Below, piece after piece: positions 26,401 to 45,954 of a stretch of DNA of 64,000 nt; the stretch's first letter is position 1, and each line of letters opens with the position of its first letter. This DNA comes from Amphiura filiformis. Taxonomy: Eukaryota > Echinodermata > Ophiuroidea > Amphilepidida > Amphiuridae. Location of the stretch: positions 124,001 through 188,000 of the forward strand of contig NW_027305504.1 of the NCBI RefSeq assembly GCF_039555335.1, in the 5' to 3' direction. Below the pieces are notes generated by a model. The model worked only from the letters and a program-made list of their open reading frames with translations. It was not told the DNA's origin and did not search any database. The position numbers and the translations under genes were made by a program.

Positions 26401-27475
26401 CTAGATCGCCCAGTGGTGAAGTACAAACTCAAAATGTATTCAATTCTATTGAAATCAATATTCTATTATTGACACAGATAAAGAAAGTGCTGTTACATAG
26501 TGACTCTATATGTGCATTGTGTTATAGACTTGTGATTTAATATTCTATACAGCGCCTGGATCTTAGCTGAATGGGCTACACGTGTTCCTGTATATAATTG
26601 TAATTCTCAAACAGTTGAATATATCACAATTTTGATGAACGATTTTTGGGTTTTACCTGACAACAAATCGAATTTTCTTGCAATGGCAACATCATATGGG
26701 GTACTGAGCATGCGCAAATCGTAAAAACATGTAGAATAGAAACTCTGTGGTATCTCATATGAGAGTCATATCGTGTAAATGGTATGCTTAGCCGGAGTCG
26801 CTCGGCCTATCTCGAACAAAATCGCCATGCGTAGCTGGTGAAAAACGTGAGGATTCGCCGTACTATCATGGTAATTTTTGACACGAAGATATAGGGATGA
26901 TGACGCTGCAGTGTCAACACCCTGTATTATAAATATTTTTTCCATACAGCTCAATACTCCGTTGAAATCAATATTTTATTATTGACACAGATAAAGAAAG
27001 TTTACATATGCATTGTGTTATAGGACTTGTACCTGGAAGTTAACTGAATGGGCTAAACGTGTTCCTTTATACCTATAAAGTATTATTGTAATTCTCAAAA
27101 TTAAATATATCACAATTTTTACTTTGGATTTCAAAATGCAGTAAAAGATATCCACAGCAAGCTGCAAGGCCCCGCTAATTAGTGTATTGCTGTTCGAGTG
27201 AGTGTACTGGAAACAAAACCCTGGTTTTACCTGAAAACAAATCGATTTTTCTTGTAATAGAAACATCATATGGGGTACTAGAGCATGCACAAATAGTAAT
27301 AATGAGTAGAATATAGAAACTCTTGTGGTATCTCATATGATAGTCATGGTATGCTTAGCCTGAGTCGCTCGGCCATTCTCGAACAAAATCGCCATGCGTA
27401 TAGCGGTTGAAAAAACGAGAGGATTCACTGTACTATCACGGCAATTTTTGACACGAAGATATAGGGATGATGACG
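23464..27475. repeat. Compound duplicated and inverted repeat complex
   Basis: The order is: block C1 (23464-23677); left arm (23684-24745, interrupted by a MITE); block B1 (24758-25378); C2 (25411-25622); B2 (25618-26263); inverted arm R1 (26264-26910); and a second, partial arm R2 (26911-27475). B1/B2 and C1/C2 are near-identical direct repeats. R1 and R2 are inverted copies of the left arm. Arms end with cgtcatcatccctatatctt or its complement, and R1 and R2 begin at a caacaccctgtattataaa phrase. No coding frame or transposase is seen. A long-terminal-inverted-repeat (foldback) DNA element enlarged by duplication is the best guess. Further solo ends lie at 27640-27745 and 33033-33175. Confidence 0.6.
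23878..24252. mobile_element. Palindromic MITE with 8-bp duplication (ATCAGTAT)
   Basis: It is flanked by atcagtat at 23870-23877 and 24253-24260. The inverted ends share ccgccacaacgtggagctg and a tacgcgtagc core. The uninterrupted inverted copy of its host arm at about 26700 reads straight across the site, confirming the borders. The end sequence is related to that of 41332-42338. Confidence 0.8.
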
Positions 27476-28760
27476 ATGTGCGCTGTGTATCGTGTACCAC
27501 AAATCTAGATGTAGACATTCTAAATGATTTTTGTCTGCCTTGCTTTAAACAGTTGTTTTCTGTTATAATTGTTTTTTGAAAGAGGGCTCTCTTCATGCCT
27601 ACCAGTGACTTTCCAGGCAGTCTGTTTATTTTGGAGAATTGCCTACGTTAGTGACCGCTGCACAGTGTCATCGCCCCGATATCTTCATGGCAGAAATCGC
27701 CATGGTAGGTTGAATCCACAGCCACGCATGGCCATTTTTTCCGACCTTTAAGACGCATAATGAGCTGAGGGACATCCCGACTAAGGCTACTGACAATAGC
27801 TCGGTAATTGATTTCTTTGTGTTACAAGTGAGCTTGTATACGCCATGTGAGGGGGTGCTCACACTACGCTGTGTGTGACCTCTGTGTGTATGTACGCCAT
27901 GTGAGTGAGCGCTCACATCAGAAAATCAGAATATTTCTGTCAGTTTTTGACTCAAGACGCACGCTTCTTTCTCAAGACGCTAGCTAACGACGATAATATC
28001 CGTTCAACATATAATTTTATGTTCAAGTGCAAGGAACCAGATCTGGTTTCTTTCTACGAAATCATTTACGGGAGATATTCATCATTTTCTACCCCGTATC
28101 CAAAGATTTATCGTCTGAATATCAATCGTGCATAACACATTCACGTTTATCGATCCCGGGTATTCATCTCAGTGTCTCTGGCTGTATAATGTAATTATTA
28201 ACCGGGCGATGTCGGTGTGCGCTGTCCCCGCCTGAGAGAAAATCACTTGGATATCAAGCTAACAGAGGGCGTACGGTGACTGAACAGATCAGGAAAATCT
28301 ATCAATTGTGCACACAATCGGTGTTTTAAATGCAAAGTTAATCGGGAATAGCTTGAGCATGTTGTATATGCACAATGGCAAGTGCACTACGGAGAAGTCT
28401 ACCTCTGGGGCCATTTGCCTTTTTCTGTCCCTGAGTTTGGATTTGAATGAGTTAATTGATCAAATGTCTGTAGGCCTAATAAATTATAAATGATTCTTTT
28501 CTCACATATATTTTTTCTTTTTTGGCCACCGCTCTTGTCATGTCTTGTTTGTGTGTCTGTTTGGTTTTTGAGTGTTTGGTTTAATTGTCAGGTGGTGCAA
28601 CGTTTTCTCAGGCTTTTGCTTTTAGTTGCACCTCCTCCATCTTGTTTTTATATAAAGTTGTTGGTGTTATCATGTGTGTGATTTTGATTAAGAAAAATTG
28701 AATATAAAATATGAATATTGCACAATAGAACAGAAAAACGTGGTAATCAAAAACTATGAC
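27476..28760. other. Unassigned spacer with one solo repeat end
   Basis: 27640-27745 is a diverged solo copy of the arm terminus of the complex (tgtcatcgccccgatatctt...). The remainder has no convincing gene. Short open frames are not supported by domains or splice structure. Confidence 0.45.
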
Positions 28761-28764
28761 AAAC

Positions 28765-28895
28765 AAATTCGAAAAACCTGGGTTTTTGATTGAAAAACTA
28801 GGTTTATCAAATCAAAAAAACCAAGTTTATCCATTCGATTGTCACAGTTTTGATAAACCTGGCTTATCAGCCGAAAAACCAAGTTTATCAAAAAT
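28765..28895. repeat. Interleaved inverted repeats of aaacc(t/a)ggtttatca
   Basis: A motif of about 15 bp (aaacctggtttatca and variants such as aaccaagtttatc) occurs about five times in both orientations, forming alternative hairpins. No element boundaries could be set. Confidence 0.5.
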
Positions 28896-29994
28896 CTCTG
28901 TAGGCATATATAAACTTCATTGGGGGTAAAATAAGAGCAATTGTTTTGGGGTGGGGCTGGGGATTGGATCACTCATTTGAGGTGGCCAGAGGCTATTGGA
29001 GGTTGACTCCCCCCTCCCACAACAATGGCTGTAAAGACCGTCCTGCTGTAAGTGTTAAGTCAATGTAGCTATAGGCCGTTAAGGCTTATATCAAAGTAAT
29101 TGTTATTAAGTTTTCAATACGACACCAATAAAAGATAAAAAGTTACTTGAACACATAAAGCTACATAACAAGAATTGCAACGGGCTCCATTTGACCCTAT
29201 AGGTTTGACCTTGGACTTAAAAAATAGCAAAGGTGTAGAAAAAGAATAAAGAATAAAAGTCAGTGTTAAAGGCATAGTGTCCTTCATTGGTTAAAAGGTT
29301 TCTTCATGCATGATTGTCTATTTAATAATATAAAACGCTATGACCTGTGACAGGAACGTGCCAAAATTATATCCCGTATACCACATAAAAACGTTCGCCA
29401 TCCCACCATACAGTGTTTTAAAATATTATGATGACACGGATTGGGTAAATAATTAAAGCAATAATTGCCCTACAGGTACATCTTCCTTTTTAGCAGGAAA
29501 AACACCAAGTTTTTGGTCCAAATAATGTAAAATTAGACCGTTTTGCCCGCTTTCGAGCACTGGCCCATGAAATAGCAAAACGCACCTTCATTTGGGCCTA
29601 AAAATTAATAGTCTGAAATTGAAATTTCCAAACATTTCGTCCCCATCTGTAGATTGTTTATCCTATGTTTAGTCATTTTAATTAATGACACTTTACTCTT
29701 TGCCGTCCCCATTTTATCATTGGAAACATTCGCCTGGGGAATCATGGTATAGTGTGTTCTTTAAGAGAATTTTGCTATTTTCTAGGTGCAAATATTTTCA
29801 AACTACTAGCTTTTAGAATGACAGCTTAGAGCTTAGATTTTCATTTGGACCCTATGAAAGAAGTGATGGTTGCGATGGTCATATAGGTAGACAAGGAGAC
29901 TGCGCTTATATGGACTGGGTCTCTGAATGTTATAAAATTACTTTAAAGGGGTTTCTTGTATCACAGTGGTCAGTGAAAATATATAAAATTTATG
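28896..29994. other. Unassigned intergenic DNA
   Basis: AT-rich sequence with no gene or clear transposon. A phrase near 29520-29620 (aaaattagaccgttttgccc, with 'tgaaattgaaatt' following) resembles part of intron 3 of gene B near 17390-17430. Confidence 0.4.
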
Positions 29995-29998
29995 TTAA

Positions 29999-30461
29999 AG
30001 CCATATTATAACATTTCTGTAAAAATAGATTAGTATTTATTTTCCATAAAATGTTAGCTTTTACTGTCAGATATGTCCCCTTTTAATTTTGAGTCGAACA
30101 AGTGAGGTAAAGCATATAAAATTGGAATTTACTACTAGCGCCCATACGGTACGATCCTCTCGGGGTGTATGTGTATGTGTGTATCCCGCACGTTGTGTAC
30201 GTACTGTGCATACGTGTTCGACTAATATTTCCATCGTAATAATAAAACCTGAGACGAAACAGTATTTTCGTCTCATAATAAAACGCCGGTTCCATCGTTT
30301 TATTCAAAATCTCGGATTTTGACAAAACTACAGCACCTAAAGTGTTGATTTTTGCAGAGTATCTTTATTGACTAAAGTACATTACAATCGTGTAAAAACC
30401 AAAATTTTAAAAAAAATTTGAGGGCGTTCTCGATCTCCTCGGCAAATGTTATAATATGGCT
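29999..30461. mobile_element. MITE with TTAA target duplication (complete copy)
   Basis: TTAA at 29995-29998 and 30462-30465 encloses 463 bp whose ends are agccatattataacattt and its inverted copy. The interior is AT-rich and non-coding. A truncated relative lies at 375-567. It sits about 390 bp upstream of the start codon of CD225 gene C. Confidence 0.75.
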
Positions 30462-30852
30462 TTAATGACACGCTTCTGCTTGCTTCCTAATATCTATCGA
30501 TGTTTAAGAAAATCTTCGTCGTGTGAAATGGCAAGATACATCTGTTTTTATCACTTTATGTAGCCCTATAGATTTAGACAAACATAAGGACTTATAAAAA
30601 AATGAAGACAAAACAAACCAAGAATACGAAATAAATAAAAAGAAATATTAGTACGACACATTCGTATTTAATTTATTTGCAATGCATTATGGGAGCTTGT
30701 AAAGTTCGTAATCTATCCTTATTCTGGCAAATTTGACCCGGTGCAGAAATTAAACACAATACGATTGTATAAGTTTATGTCATCAAAATATGAAGAGTGT
30801 TGAACAATTACAAAAAATATTTTTAACAGAAAACTAAGAATATTATGCAAAA

Positions 30853-38428
<7,576 letters not shown>

Positions 38429-38641
38429 TCTTAACTATGTTAAACGAATCAGACATGCCTGAATGGACTTAAACTAAGCAATTCGAAGGCTCTGGAAAGT
38501 TTAAAGAATTGCTATGTTATTATTAATATTATGTAAATTTTACATGCTGTTAAATGATTATTACTCATCAGTGTTGACGTTTATTGAACAGCGAACTATT
38601 CAATCATGTGATTAGAATGAAGATTCTGAGTGGTCATTTAA

Positions 38642-39130
38642 AGCCTTAATGTACGATCTTTTTTCAGAATATACCTTTATTTTTTTCAAACCCGATTTTT
38701 TGGCATATTTGTAATACTTACACATGTTCCAACTTAAATCTATGAGCAAACTGTCAAATTCGCCCCATTTGTAGTAAAACGGGATGATTTTCTGTTGGGC
38801 CGACATATTATCATAATTTTTATATGATAATATGTCGGGACGACTCGCAAATCGTAGTCTCCTACAAAGCCAGTTTGGTTACGCTCCATGTGGAGGGAGC
38901 GTAACCAAACTGGCTGCATAGGAGTAACTCTGAGGCCGCACTCGCCGTCCTAATCCAAATAGTGCGAGATATTTCGAGTGATAGAGGTGAAGTTTATGAA
39001 GTTGTTTCTTTGCAAATTCCCAATGTTTTTCGCATCCAAATGTATTGGGAACTTTCATAATGATTGCATATTATCATTTTGGAAGAAAAAAAGAAAAATC
39101 TAAAAATTTAAAAAGATCGTACATTAAGGT
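38642..39130. mobile_element. TTAA MITE with internal perfect hairpin
   Basis: TTAA at 38638-38641 and 39131-39134. The ends agccttaatgtacgatct and, inverted, accttaatgtacgatct. Near the middle (about 38869-38914) gccagtttggttacgctcc and its complement form an almost perfect stem, and another palindrome (gacatattatcat) lies at 38803-38836. It begins about 210 bp after the stop of gene C. Confidence 0.75.
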
Positions 39131-39150
39131 TTAACTGCACGTAGTTTTAA

Positions 39151-39822
39151 GATGGCACGCAGGATCACTCAAAGTGGGAAATTTGACATTGTTTTGTATT
39201 GTATCTTTAAAAGTAATGATGATAAGTACATAAAAGCATACATTTTCCGAAAGTAAATGACACAAGGAATCCAACTATGAGTTTTGAGAAAAGCGCCAAA
39301 ATTGATTTTCCATGCCAATTTTATTCGGTCCGCCATAACAACTTACTCTAAATACCAAAATTGATTAAAATTCCATATTATTGTTCTAAAGACACAAATC
39401 TAGAAAGTGTTTCCTCAAATATTTGAATTTTTTCTTCGTTTTGAAAATATACCTTAAAATATCCCAGATTTTGGTCAAAATTGAACAAAAGTCAAATTTT
39501 GATCCTTTTTGACCCATATTTTTAAAACGAAGGAAAAATTCAAAAATTTAAGAAAACACTTTCTAGATTTGTGTCTTTAGAACATCAATTTGATATTTAG
39601 GATAAGTTGTTATGGTGGACCGAAAAAAATGGCATGGAATATCAATTTTGACGCTTTTCTCAAAAACTGCTCATTTTTCAGAAGTCTGCCGTGCTAGTTG
39701 GATTTCTTGTGTCATTTCCTTTCTGAAAATGTATACTTTTATGTACTTCATCATATACTTTGAAAGATACAATACAAAACAATGTCTAAAATTTCAGACT
39801 TTGAGTGATCCTGCGTGCCCCC
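39151..39822. mobile_element. Palindromic TTAA MITE
   Basis: TTAA at 39147-39150 and 39823-39826. The ends are gatggcacgcaggatcactc and, inverted, gggggcacgcaggatcactc. The two arms of about 300 bp, each including aagacacaaatctagaaagt or its complement, pair through most of the 672 bp. It starts only 16 bp after the preceding TTAA element. Confidence 0.8.
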
Positions 39823-40280
39823 TTAAATAAGCTGCGCGTAGCTACAATCCAGAAAAAAAGGTTGGTACACTTTGCCTGTCTTTTGGCATATCTCTGCCCC
39901 CACTCCCCCAATTCAATGTTGGACCAAGCCATGTTGTCAACAAGCCCGTGAGACCCTCCAACATTGAAAGATGGGTAGTGGGGAAGGGTGAGATATAGGG
40001 GGTAGTCTGTACTTCACATATACTGCATGTATGTTTCACTCGCCTCTCCAATTTTGATAGGGCGCGCATTTCAATTGTTTAGTGCAAGTGTGCCAACTAT
40101 TTTTTTCCTTGATTGTAGCTGCACGTTATGACACCGAAAGCTTGCCATAAACGTCACATGTCCGTCTTTTATGATATTAAAGGATGTTACTTTTGGTGCA
40201 TAAATCATTATTTTTAATTCGCGGAGGAGGGGTGGGGAAGAGGTGTTTGTGGAAGTGGAGCTGGAGGTGTGCGTTGTGGG

Positions 40281-40834
40281 TTTTAAAACTGAACAATATT
40301 GGGGTAAATTTGTTTTTTTTAATAGATGTTTTTTAATAGATCTAATTCTGCACATTATGACACCACTTTGAATCCAATGAGACGTCAAGAAAAGCGCAAA
40401 AAGATTGCAACAAAGAGACAACACAGTTTCTTCAATGAAGCTTTATTTAAAGCAGTTTTGTTTTTATTTCAGTTTTACTTCTCTGTACTTTTCATAACTT
40501 TCATTTTATTTGTCAGCTCTTTTGTTTCAGTTTTCTTTTGTTCCTTTTGTTTTAAATTAAAGGAACGCACAAATTATCCATTCACCACTCTCAAACCAGA
40601 TGTCTAATGCGTGGAGTTTTGAATAGGCCAGTTTGTCACTTTTAAAACTGGACATTCGTCTAATCAAATGCTTGTAACTGGCTTTGCTTCTTGAAGTCAC
40701 ATTGGATTTAATGGGGTGGCATAATGTACCGGATTAGATAGTGCATCTATTAAAAAAACAAATTTACCCCAATATGGTTCAGTTTTGAAATTGTGATTAT
40801 TTTTCCAAGTGTAAGGATACTTTCTTGCCGCATT
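40281..40834. repeat. Second copy of the 34318-35560 element family
   Basis: It shares gaacaatattggggtaaatt and cacattatgacaccac. It also has the central acaaagagacaacacagttt block and the right arm down to ccaagtgtaaggatac. The left terminus is missing. The hydrophobic open frame inside (40326-40607) is shared with the first copy but is probably not a gene. Confidence 0.65.
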
Positions 40835-41331
40835 ATGTATCTCAGTTTGATGTATAATGATGTTTCATGTCAATTATTATGGTTTTAATTATTTAATCTT
40901 TGAATTTATGATTAAGGATATTACTTTTATGAATGTCTATTTATTAAAATGTTGTAAATATTTACATTGGTTCTTTCTTTTTTCAATTATTTGTTATGTT
41001 TGTGTACAAATGGTGTAATTGTATGTTGTAACTTAGGTCAGTGTCAGAGGATGATTTAAGGAAGCCCCATCATGCACTGTACAAGTGTTACCACGAGAGT
41101 TTCAACTGCCACTTTACTTTTCAAATCCCATTGAATTCTGTGCAAAAGATGTTGTTTTAGAATTGTGTGTGTGTCATCATTACTTAGTCGATTTCAGAAC
41201 AAAAGTGATGTATGCATGAAGGATAAATCACACCTTCTGTAGATAACATAAAATGTGAAATCAACCCACATTTTAAATGTGTTTTTTTGTAAATATATCA
41301 GTCCAAAATCAAATTTAACAGTGCACGTCTA

Positions 41332-42338
41332 TGGCAAGCCAAGGGGTCCAAAAGCGTGGAACTGCTACGCGTAGCTTCTTTCTCGTTATGAGCAGCTGTT
41401 TGACCAATCAAAATAGTCAAATTTAATCACGTGGTTGGGTCGTTAGCTGCGCGTAGTATAGTGCTAGGTATCCTCTTTCACAATTATTATCTTGTAATTA
41501 ATTTACGGAATTAGCATAGATAACGAGCGGGTAAGGAGGCCAAATCACAGCACGTGTCAAGAGAACATGTTGCTAATGCCTGGCTAAAATGACACAAAGC
41601 ATATTTATTTAGTGTTTCCAAGTTTACACCGTGTTTAATAGCAAGTAACTTTATACTCGGGCTGTATTAGCGGTGCAGGGGATATGAAGGTCAAACAACA
41701 ACTACTACTGATGTAAAGCGCTGTGTAAAGATATTGCAGGAAAGCGATATCACATGCCACTGTGTAAATATGGAGAGAGTAAAATGGGTCATCATTTTTT
41801 TCGGAACGGGGGTTCCTAAATTTACAAAAAGTCGGCGTCAATAAAATTGCGGCCCTCACTATTTCGGCATCAAAATGTTATGACCCCCGACTCCCACCAC
41901 CGATACACCTTACCCCCTAGACAGGCTAAAATTGTATTGAAATCAGTCTTTTGAATACAATAAACACACTATCTGTAGTCATCTTGTGACTCGACATTTT
42001 GTCATTATCAATTTATGACCCCCTCCCCTTATTTTTCTTTCCAAAAAGTATGACCCCCATATTTGGGATCCCCTTCCGAAGAAAATGATAGTCCCCTAAA
42101 TATAGAACAATCATCATTCTGTTCAGATATTACTTTAATAGCACCTATACCATTTTTTGCTGATATACTACAGATATTTTCATTTACAAAAATTAACAAC
42201 GTAATATTTGTGAGAGAGGATGTTTACATCAGCTCCACGTGTTTAAAACCGCGAATCTGATTGGTTAATAAGCTGCACGTCACGAGAAAGAAGCTACGCG
42301 TAGCAGTTCCACGCTTTTGGACCCCTTGGCTTGCCATA
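41332..42338. mobile_element. ~1-kb element with 8-bp duplication (CACGTCTA)
   Basis: It is flanked by cacgtcta at 41324-41331 and 42339-42346. Inverted ends of about 60 bp contain tggcaagccaaggggtcc and gcgtggaactgctacgcgta. No transposase recognised. The tacgcgtagc core and 8-bp duplication link it to 23878-24252. Confidence 0.8.
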
Positions 42339-42639
42339 CACGTCTATGCAGTGTGCGAGCAGTGGTGGCATTATGTTCACTCACACAGCTGTGCTAACCG
42401 CAAGTTGACCCCAGTGGAGCGCTGGGAAGTGCTTAAATCATCCTCTGGGTCAGTGTATCGGGGGATCGCTTCAGGCCTTTTGAGCATCTCCTCATTCAAA
42501 TTTGGTGCCATATATATTTTGTATGTTGATTTGAATGACAATAAAATGATAATGATGATGATTTCCGTGCAGATATGTATAAAATTTTCTTTTTTGCTTT
42601 AATGATTCACTATTTTCTTGATTGGTTTGAATTTATGAT

Positions 42640-42823
42640 AGTAGGCCTTATTCAAAATGAGTGATAATGAACCTTAGGTAAAGCGAACCTTAATCTAAAT
42701 TAGTGATAGCGAACTTTAGAGATAGCGAACCTTAATTAATTAGTGATAGCGAACCTTAATTAAAATTAGTGATAGCGAACCTTAGGTACAACGAACCTTA
42801 AATGCAATTAGTGATAGCGAACC
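42640..42823. repeat. Degenerate array of tagtgatagcgaacctta
   Basis: About seven copies of gtgata(g/a)(c/t)gaacctta, separated by attaaaatta-like spacers, continue after the inserted element to about 43410. A related cluster lies at 38060-38150 at the end of gene C intron 3. Confidence 0.7.
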
Positions 42824-43335
42824 CCCGGGGGAGGCACTCCCTATCTGAAATGGCAGGGATGTGCCTCGGCCATGTTAAAAGTAGGGGGCATTCAGGTCAA
42901 ATGTACAATTACAAAAATATGGGGTCATTCAGTACACAACCTGAATAAAAATGGGGTCATTCGGTATGAAACTTTGAAAAAAGGATGGTCATTGGGGTAA
43001 CAAAAAGTAAAATGGGAGTCATTAAGTACAGGATTGCCAAAACTATCATTAAGTACACACAAATAAGTGCCAAACTGCGTAAAAACAACTTGGCCACTTT
43101 CTGGAAAAGAACACAAATACCACCTAAATTTGGGAATTAAAAGGGGGGTCATTGGGTATAGCAGGAAATAGAAAAAGAGGGTCATTGAGTACATGAATTT
43201 TTTTTAAAGGGGGTCATTGGGTAATAGGTAGGACCATAACACAAAAAGGGGGTCATTGGGTACAAGCCGGCTTGAAAAAGGGGGTCTATCCCGAGGCACA
43301 TGATGCATATCTGTCATGGAAGTGCCCCCCCCGGG
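42824..43335. mobile_element. gggggcac-end element with 8-bp duplication inside the gcgaacc array
   Basis: Ends cccgggggaggcactccc and, inverted, cccggggggggcacttcca. agcgaacc stands at 42816-42823 and 43336-43343. Because the host array repeats this word, the duplication could be partly coincidental. The interior is a repeat of ggggtcattgggtac phrases without coding capacity. Confidence 0.6.
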
Positions 43336-43490
43336 AGCGAACCTTAGAGATAGCGAACCTTCAATAAAGATAGCGGGCCTTATTCAAAATTAGTGATAAC
43401 GAACATTATTTGAAATTAAGTGAGACATGCAGTTCCAACTGATCACAAACTACTTAAAAAGATATAAAGGCAACCGTATGCGTTATAGCT

Positions 43491-43547
43491 GATGATGTGA
43501 TGACGATGATGATGATGACGACGACGATGATGATGATGGTGGTGACG

Positions 43548-43605
<58 letters not shown>

Positions 43606-43690
43606 AATGATGATAATGATGATGATGATGATGATGATAATATTAATAATGATGATGATGATCATGACGATAATGATGACGATGATGATG
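43491..43690. repeat. (gat)n microsatellite
   Basis: About 200 bp of gat repeats with gac/aat variants. The poly-Met and poly-Ile frames are artefacts. The flanking segments (42350-42560, ending in ataatgatgatg, and 43740-43970) may be retroelement tails that seeded it. Confidence 0.95.
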
Positions 43691-43739
43691 AGTAGGAAAA
43701 ATGAGTCACCCAATATAATAATGTGCACTGGGTCATCAG

Positions 43740-44618
43740 TCTGATGATGATGCCACTGCTCCCATAAACTAACTTGTCAGTTGATCCCGAGATAGAGTCT
43801 GTTCGCATCTTGGTCCAGTATGGTTGCTTAGGTTCCATACAGGAACGTGCTCAGGTCCTAATGGGCAATAAAGTTGAATTTGCACGGCCATCTCTAGCTG
43901 GCGACAAGTACATTTTGCTGAAGCGCCCCCGGTAGCGCCAACCCAGAGCATTATGATGATTAATACAGCCTTGATGCAACGGCGCTGTTCCTTCTATTCA
44001 TTGAGACAGGTTTTGAGACCAATGTCATGACTACGACGACCTGTATTCCGTATGCTATATATAGCATTTAAATATAATGCGTTCAAATTAAATCCATTCA
44101 ATGGTATTCAACCGGGTATTCAACTACCGTACTTTGTGAGAAAAGGTCGTTCAAGTATTTTTCGAAGGTCGTTGTATATTGATCTGCATTACCAACGCGT
44201 GTCACTTTCTTATCTCTGATCATATATCTTTGGAAGTCGATTAGTTGGTAGGTAGGTACAGCTATAATAGGCTACAGTACAGGTGCTTATCTAGGCGCTA
44301 TTTACGGGTAAGTACGCCTATTTTATTATATGTCTGTCAAAATAATTATACCTAATAGTATTGATTGTGTAGGCATTAAGCCAATAAATAGTAAAATAAC
44401 ATTCCAACACTATTTTCAAACATCATTTTGGAATTCAAGTTCAGAATGTGATTACATGCAGCTACATACATGCATACCGATTGCATTATGTGCAGTGATG
44501 GTGACCGGGATGGCGGTTGTGCATTATACATTGCATGGTGGTCCGACCCATGCATGTTTTGTACGTAGCTAGTATGGTTAATGCCCGGGGGGGCACTTCA
44601 ATTATGTTAATGTCGGGT
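43740..44618. other. Unassigned DNA
   Basis: No gene identified. A lone gcccgggggggcacttcaat at about 44583 is a solo end of the gggggcac-end family. Confidence 0.4.
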
Positions 44619-44622
44619 TTAA

Positions 44623-45334
44623 AGGAGTATTTCGTGATCCTAGCATCCTCTTTTTATGACATTTTTCAGTACATATCCACGAAAAAGCCTATTCCCAAAA
44701 TTTCAGTTGATTCCGATTTTGCGTTTGCGAGTTATGCATGATTAGGCCAAATAAAAAAATAAACATGTTTCACGTCCCCTCCCGCTTCCTTTTTTGAGGT
44801 TTTCTCAAATAAATTTTTATTTTTTGAAATTCAGTTATAACTTTTCAAAAAATATGTCTAGGAAGTTGGGATGCTTTCTATAGCCTTGTTAAGATACAAG
44901 AAACATTTTAGGAAGGTTTTGTGATCATTAGAGGGGTGTAACTCTCAGAACAACAAATAAAAAAGGGCCTCCTCCTTTTTCCAGGCATTATTGTATACAG
45001 ATTGTACGCTAAAACAGCTCCAAGTATGGGTATTTACACCAATTTTGCAATAAAAAATAGAAAATAAAAAGCCCCCTCTTCCTCCTTTTTTTCGAAAACC
45101 CGGACGTGAAACATGTTTTATTTTTTACTTAGCCTTATGTGTATTACAATGCTCCATAGACAATGCGTTGTACCAGAACGAAATTCAAATTTCACGATAT
45201 CTTTGCAAAACGAATTAATCTGCAAGAAATATTTTGTACATAAACATTATGTAGCCAGAGGTTTCCAGTGATATAAAAATCTCAACTTTTTTGAGAAAAG
45301 TGGGGGATGAGGCTGTGGATCACGAAATGCCCCT
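44623..45334. mobile_element. TTAA MITE (712 bp)
   Basis: TTAA at 44619-44622 and 45335-45338. Ends aggagtatttcgtgatcc and, inverted, aggggcatttcgtgatcc. Inner inverted phrases (acatgtttcacgtcc and ggacgtgaaacatgt) continue the pairing. No coding capacity. Confidence 0.75.
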
Positions 45335-45592
45335 TTAAAACATAATGTATTAAGGGTATATAAAAGTAACGGTTTAATAACAATCAACACAAAACTGCAA
45401 AACATATTAGTGACAAAATATTTTTTTAAACTAGCTATACCAACTTTTTTGCCATAACATTTTGATATTTTAAACATTTTGTTTGCACTGAGAGCTACCA
45501 GTACTGAATTTTCAATAAACGGTTTTTTTGAATGTTTTAAAAAGCAACTATTTAAATAACCCCACACTATTTTCCCGGACTATTTTACCTAA

Positions 45593-45951
45593 GGCCGTAT
45601 AAAATTATTGTAGGCATATTGGTTCTCGTCCCCTCCCTCCTCAATTTCTGGGATTTGTCAGATTTTTCCCCCGACTTGGAAGGATTTATGAAAACTTCAT
45701 ACACATTATGTAAGTTTATTAGAGAACAATTATTTGTGATACTCTAGGCCGGTGGTTTATCCCTCAGAATCTCACATTTGAAAAAAAAAGCGGCCTCGTC
45801 CTTTAATTCCTCGAGCATTGTTGGAAAAGACCGAAAACTACTGACAATGCTCATTTTAGGCCTACATTGGATTAACAAATTTTTTTTAAAAACATCCCCC
45901 CTCTTCAATTCATAAAAATCCTCTGAACCAAAACATTAATTTTATACGGCC
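45593..45951. mobile_element. PIF/Harbinger-like MITE, copy 1
   Basis: Ends ggccgtataaaatta and its complement, with TAA at 45590-45592 and 45952-45954. Three-base TWA duplications are characteristic of PIF/Harbinger elements. It is homologous, in inverted orientation, to 47345-47733. Confidence 0.75.
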
Positions 45952-45954
45952 TAA

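Noticed and set aside
40326-40607. Hydrophobic 93-codon frame as a gene
   Set aside because: It lies within a repeated long-inverted-repeat element and shows no domain. Kept only as a finding to test.
43483-43744. Poly-Met and poly-Ile frames
   Set aside because: Translation of a (gat)n microsatellite.
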